This document shows, piece by piece, positions 61,980 through 64,000 of a stretch of DNA of 64,000 bases. The notes beneath the pieces were generated by a model that worked only from the letters and a program-made list of their open reading frames with translations, made no database searches and had not been told where the DNA came from. Made by a program: the position numbers and the translations under genes. Source of the DNA: Dictyobacter alpinus (GTDB lineage Bacteria; Chloroflexota; Ktedonobacteria; Ktedonobacterales; Ktedonobacteraceae); NCBI RefSeq assembly GCF_003967575.1, contig NZ_BIFT01000001.1:434001-498000 (forward strand), in the 5' to 3' direction. Position 1 is the first letter of the stretch; the number at the start of each line of letters is the position of its first letter.

Positions 61980-62660
61980 ATGCAGGATAAGTCAAAATTC
62001 GATGAGCTGTCGACCAATTTTACAGATTTAGCCGACGAAGATAATAAGGACGAAGATAATAAAGAGGATATACAACCAACAGGAACACAGCCTCCTTCTG
62101 AGGATTTTGAGGCAGGGCTCCTGGCACAATTAGATAGTCTCTATCGAACCGCGTTACGCATGACCAATAATCCACAGGAAGCTGAAGATCTGGTGCAAGA
62201 AACCATGCTTAAAGCCATTCGCTTCTCTCATACCTATCAGCCTGGTACGAACTTACGCGCATGGCTTTTTCGCATTCTCAATACATCGGCCATCAATCGT
62301 TACAGAAAACAGGCGGCACATCCTAATCCCATAGCTCTGCCTGAAGGAGAAGAATTTTATCTCTACAACCAGATTCGGGACCTTAGTGGTCAGGAACGAA
62401 ATTTAGGGGCTGAAGAAGAAGTTTTAAGCCAATATCTGGACGAAGATGTTCATAACGCATTAAATGATCTCCCCCCAAATTTTAGAATGGCAATTATTCT
62501 TGCTGATATTGAGGGTCTGTCCTACAAAGAGATAGCTGAAGCATTACAAATTCCAATCGGAACCGTCATGAGTCGTATCTCACGTGCCCGTCGACAATTA
62601 CAAAAATCACTCTGGCAATATGCCAAGGATCGAGGATATGTCAGAACGGAAGCGTCCTAG
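61980..62660 (+). CDS. ECF RNA polymerase sigma factor, SigR/SigH-like
   Basis: A 226-aa ECF sigma. Region 2 is ALRMTNNPQEAEDLVQETMLKAIRFSHTYQPGTNLRAWLFRILNTSAINRYRK, with the conserved DLVQETFLKAF-like block; region 4 is LPPNFRMAIILADIEGLSYKEIAEALQIPIGTVMSRISRARRQL. Long acidic N-terminus (about 45 residues) is added. I start at ATG 61980 because AGGAG lies 7 nt before it; GTG 61953 is another option. Divergent from the RsrA-like gene, its probable anti-sigma. Confidence 0.92.
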   Translation: MQDKSKFDELSTNFTDLADEDNKDEDNKEDIQPTGTQPPSEDFEAGLLAQLDSLYRTALRMTNNPQEAEDLVQETMLKAIRFSHTYQPGTNLRAWLFRILNTSAINRYRKQAAHPNPIALPEGEEFYLYNQIRDLSGQERNLGAEEEVLSQYLDEDVHNALNDLPPNFRMAIILADIEGLSYKEIAEALQIPIGTVMSRISRARRQLQKSLWQYAKDRGYVRTEAS

Positions 62661-62737
62661 CTTCCCTTCATTGGGAAGCCACCAGTTCTTCCGTGCTGCC
62701 ACCCCTCCAGGCAAGATAACACCCTGAAACGATATGA

Positions 62738-63010
62738 TTATACAGATCGGGCAATGTGACGTACCGCGTCAGAACCTGCACGCGTGATGCGAACATTTAC
62801 ACAGCGTCGATCCATCATATCTACTGAGCGGGTTACCAAACCTTTACGTTCTAAACGAGCAATTGCCTTTGTCGCTGCTGCGGAACTTACTCCCAGCTCA
62901 GATGCGACCTCACCAACAAGCCAGTGTTCACGGCGAGACAGAAATGATAAGACTTCAAGTTGACGAGAGGTAACACTGGTAGATGTCCGGCGCACCATAG
63001 TCATACGCAT
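62738..63010 (-). CDS. MarR-like winged-helix regulator, short
   Basis: A 90-aa DNA-binding protein: SVTSRQLEVLSFLSRREHWLVGEVASELGVSSAAATKAIARLERKGLVTRS and DRRCVNVRITRAGSDAV form the helix-turn-helix and the wing. It lacks the flanking dimer helices of normal (about 140-aa) MarR proteins, so it may be a small variant. Start ATG 63010 or ATG 63004; GGAG lies just upstream of both. Single gene; target unknown. Confidence 0.8.
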   Translation of the reverse strand: MRMTMVRRTSTSVTSRQLEVLSFLSRREHWLVGEVASELGVSSAAATKAIARLERKGLVTRSVDMMDRRCVNVRITRAGSDAVRHIARSV

Positions 63011-63122
63011 TTTCTCCTACACATGAAATTTTCTATGCATATACCAACTATATGCGTTCATAAAAAATGACGTTGTGTACAAGAGAATTGGGTACTCTCC
63101 CCAAAAGGATCAATCAGGTGGA

Positions 63123-64000
63123 TTATACAGGAAGTTGAACTGTCTCCGTTTCAATAAGAGGGTTTTTCGACACCACTGGTAAAGCAAATGAGAAGGTACT
63201 CCCTTCCCCGGGTTGTCCGCTACTTTCTAGCCAGATACGCCCGCCCATTGCTTCTAACAGGCGGCGGCAGATAAATAAGCCCAGGCCTGCTCCGCGTACA
63301 GGACTATTCATATCGCGCTCTAATCGTACGAAACGCTCGAAGAGGCGCTGTTGATCTTCTAGCGGTACCCCAAAGCCGTGGTCCTGTACTGTGATAATGA
63401 TGACTTCCTGCTTTTGAATAGCTGAAAGGATGATCGAAGATCCCGATGGTGAATATTTTAAAGCATTGCTCATGATGTTAAGTAAGACCTGACGTAATGG
63501 AACATCATCAGCTTTAACATAGAGATCCTCAGCTATCTGCGTCTGTACCGTTCTTTGTTCACCTGTCAGTGTCGCTTCAAGAATTTCTAATACGTGCGAG
63601 ACCGCACGCGCGAGCGGTATAGGTCGCAGGCGCACCGCTGCTGCATCCATGTTTACACGGCTGGCATCCATAATATTGCTCACGAGCAGCGACAATTCAT
63701 CGCAGCCACGACGCGCTTTATCAATAAATTCTGAACGTGATTCAACCTCAAGCCGCTCATGATATTGATCTAAGAGCTCAATATATCCCAAAACGGTTGT
63801 CAGGGGAGTACGTAGCTCATGCGACGCCGTCATAATAAATTGATCCTTTAATTGGTCAAGCTCTTTTTGACGCTCGTAGGCAGCCCGCAATGCAATCGTC
63901 ATCTGAACATTCTCTAACACAGCCAGACATTGGCTAGCAAACATCTCTAAGGCGCGCATCTCTTCTTTAAAGAAGTAGTGTGGGCGTCCATAGGTCACTA
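63123..64000 (-). CDS. Sensor histidine kinase, N-terminus beyond window
   Basis: At least 291 aa of a larger kinase whose 5' end runs past position 64000. The visible start is the end of a GAF-like domain (YFFKEEMRALEMFASQCLAVLENVQMTIAL), then HisKA (FIMTASHELRTPLTTVLGYIELL, phosphoacceptor His) and HATPase_c (LLNIMSNALKYSPSG N box, VQDHGFGVP, GAGLGLFICRRLLEAMGG). A GTG near 63998 is not a believable start for the gene. No response regulator is adjacent in the window. Confidence 0.92.
   Translation of the reverse strand, partial: VTYGRPHYFFKEEMRALEMFASQCLAVLENVQMTIALRAAYERQKELDQLKDQFIMTASHELRTPLTTVLGYIELLDQYHERLEVESRSEFIDKARRGCDELSLLVSNIMDASRVNMDAAAVRLRPIPLARAVSHVLEILEATLTGEQRTVQTQIAEDLYVKADDVPLRQVLLNIMSNALKYSPSGSSIILSAIQKQEVIIITVQDHGFGVPLEDQQRLFERFVRLERDMNSPVRGAGLGLFICRRLLEAMGGRIWLESSGQPGEGSTFSFALPVVSKNPLIETETVQLPV

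Noticed and set aside
1..64000. CRISPR arrays, prophage, toxin-antitoxin or restriction systems
   Set aside because: No spaced direct repeats, integrases, capsid, terminase, Cas or restriction-type proteins were seen; the only repeats are the palindromic family and the kinase tail.

Overview
The window is bacterial chromosome with about 50% G+C, dense genes and frequent Shine-Dalgarno-led operons. It carries no phage, plasmid, rRNA or CRISPR. The mix of genes points to the phylum Chloroflexota, probably a Ktedonobacteria-type soil filamentous bacterium: F420-type luciferase-like oxidoreductases, several Ser/Thr kinases with a PP2C phosphatase, a GAF-PAS cyclase, an ECF sigma factor with a zinc anti-sigma factor, the CysO/CysM/JAMM sulfur relay, PPi-type phosphofructokinase and a GH57 enzyme. 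That placement is an inference from gene content, not a database match.

Layout. 0.1-2.4 kb: murQ (muropeptide recycling) facing a polytopic membrane protein. 2.6-4.75 kb: a three-gene minus-strand unit made of a 38-aa membrane peptide, a Gly/Glu-tailed lipoprotein and a glutathionylspermidine-synthase-like ATP-grasp enzyme; this is the most interesting unrecognised system here. 4.9-7.9 kb: a complete protein-bound-sulfur cysteine operon (rhodanese-E1, CysO, CysM, JAMM hydrolase), with CysO carrying an extra Arg after its GG end. 8-13 kb: a HEAT-repeat protein, then a sugar ABC importer (binding protein and two permeases, no ATPase). 13.7-20.1 kb: an orphan xanthine-dehydrogenase-type molybdenum subunit, two LLM oxidoreductases, a Gfo/Idh/MocA oxidoreductase, a small protein and tRNA-His. 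20.2-29.2 kb: small membrane protein, PHS-type MFS transporter, serine acetyltransferase, nucleoside hydrolase, then a translationally coupled PPi-PFK/phosphopentomutase/GNAT operon and a phosphohexomutase. 29.6-34 kb: sucCD, an AcuC/HDAC-like deacetylase and a two-domain GNAT. 34-40.4 kb: class III cyclase, NmrA-like protein and a NarL-type two-component system. 40.9-52.7 kb: GH57, a GATase, PP2C, an FtsH-like protease, an S9 peptidase and Tex. 52.7-64 kb: two Ser/Thr kinases flanking a primary-type sigma factor, a HEAT protein, a CcdA-like protein, a DUF2085 protein, a divergent anti-sigma/ECF pair, a MarR-like regulator and the 3' part of a sensor kinase running off the end.

Themes. Central carbon and nucleoside sugar metabolism (PFK, DeoB, ManB, SucCD, nucleoside hydrolase) lie together in the middle. 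Sulfur/cysteine supply is represented twice (CysO route, and CysE about 16 kb away). Regulatory genes fill the last third. A striking DNA-level feature is the set of very long perfect hairpins just beyond gene ends, including 60-bp and 74-bp perfect palindromes sharing one core. Some start codons (TTG/GTG) were chosen from Shine-Dalgarno position and differ from the longest possible reading frame.
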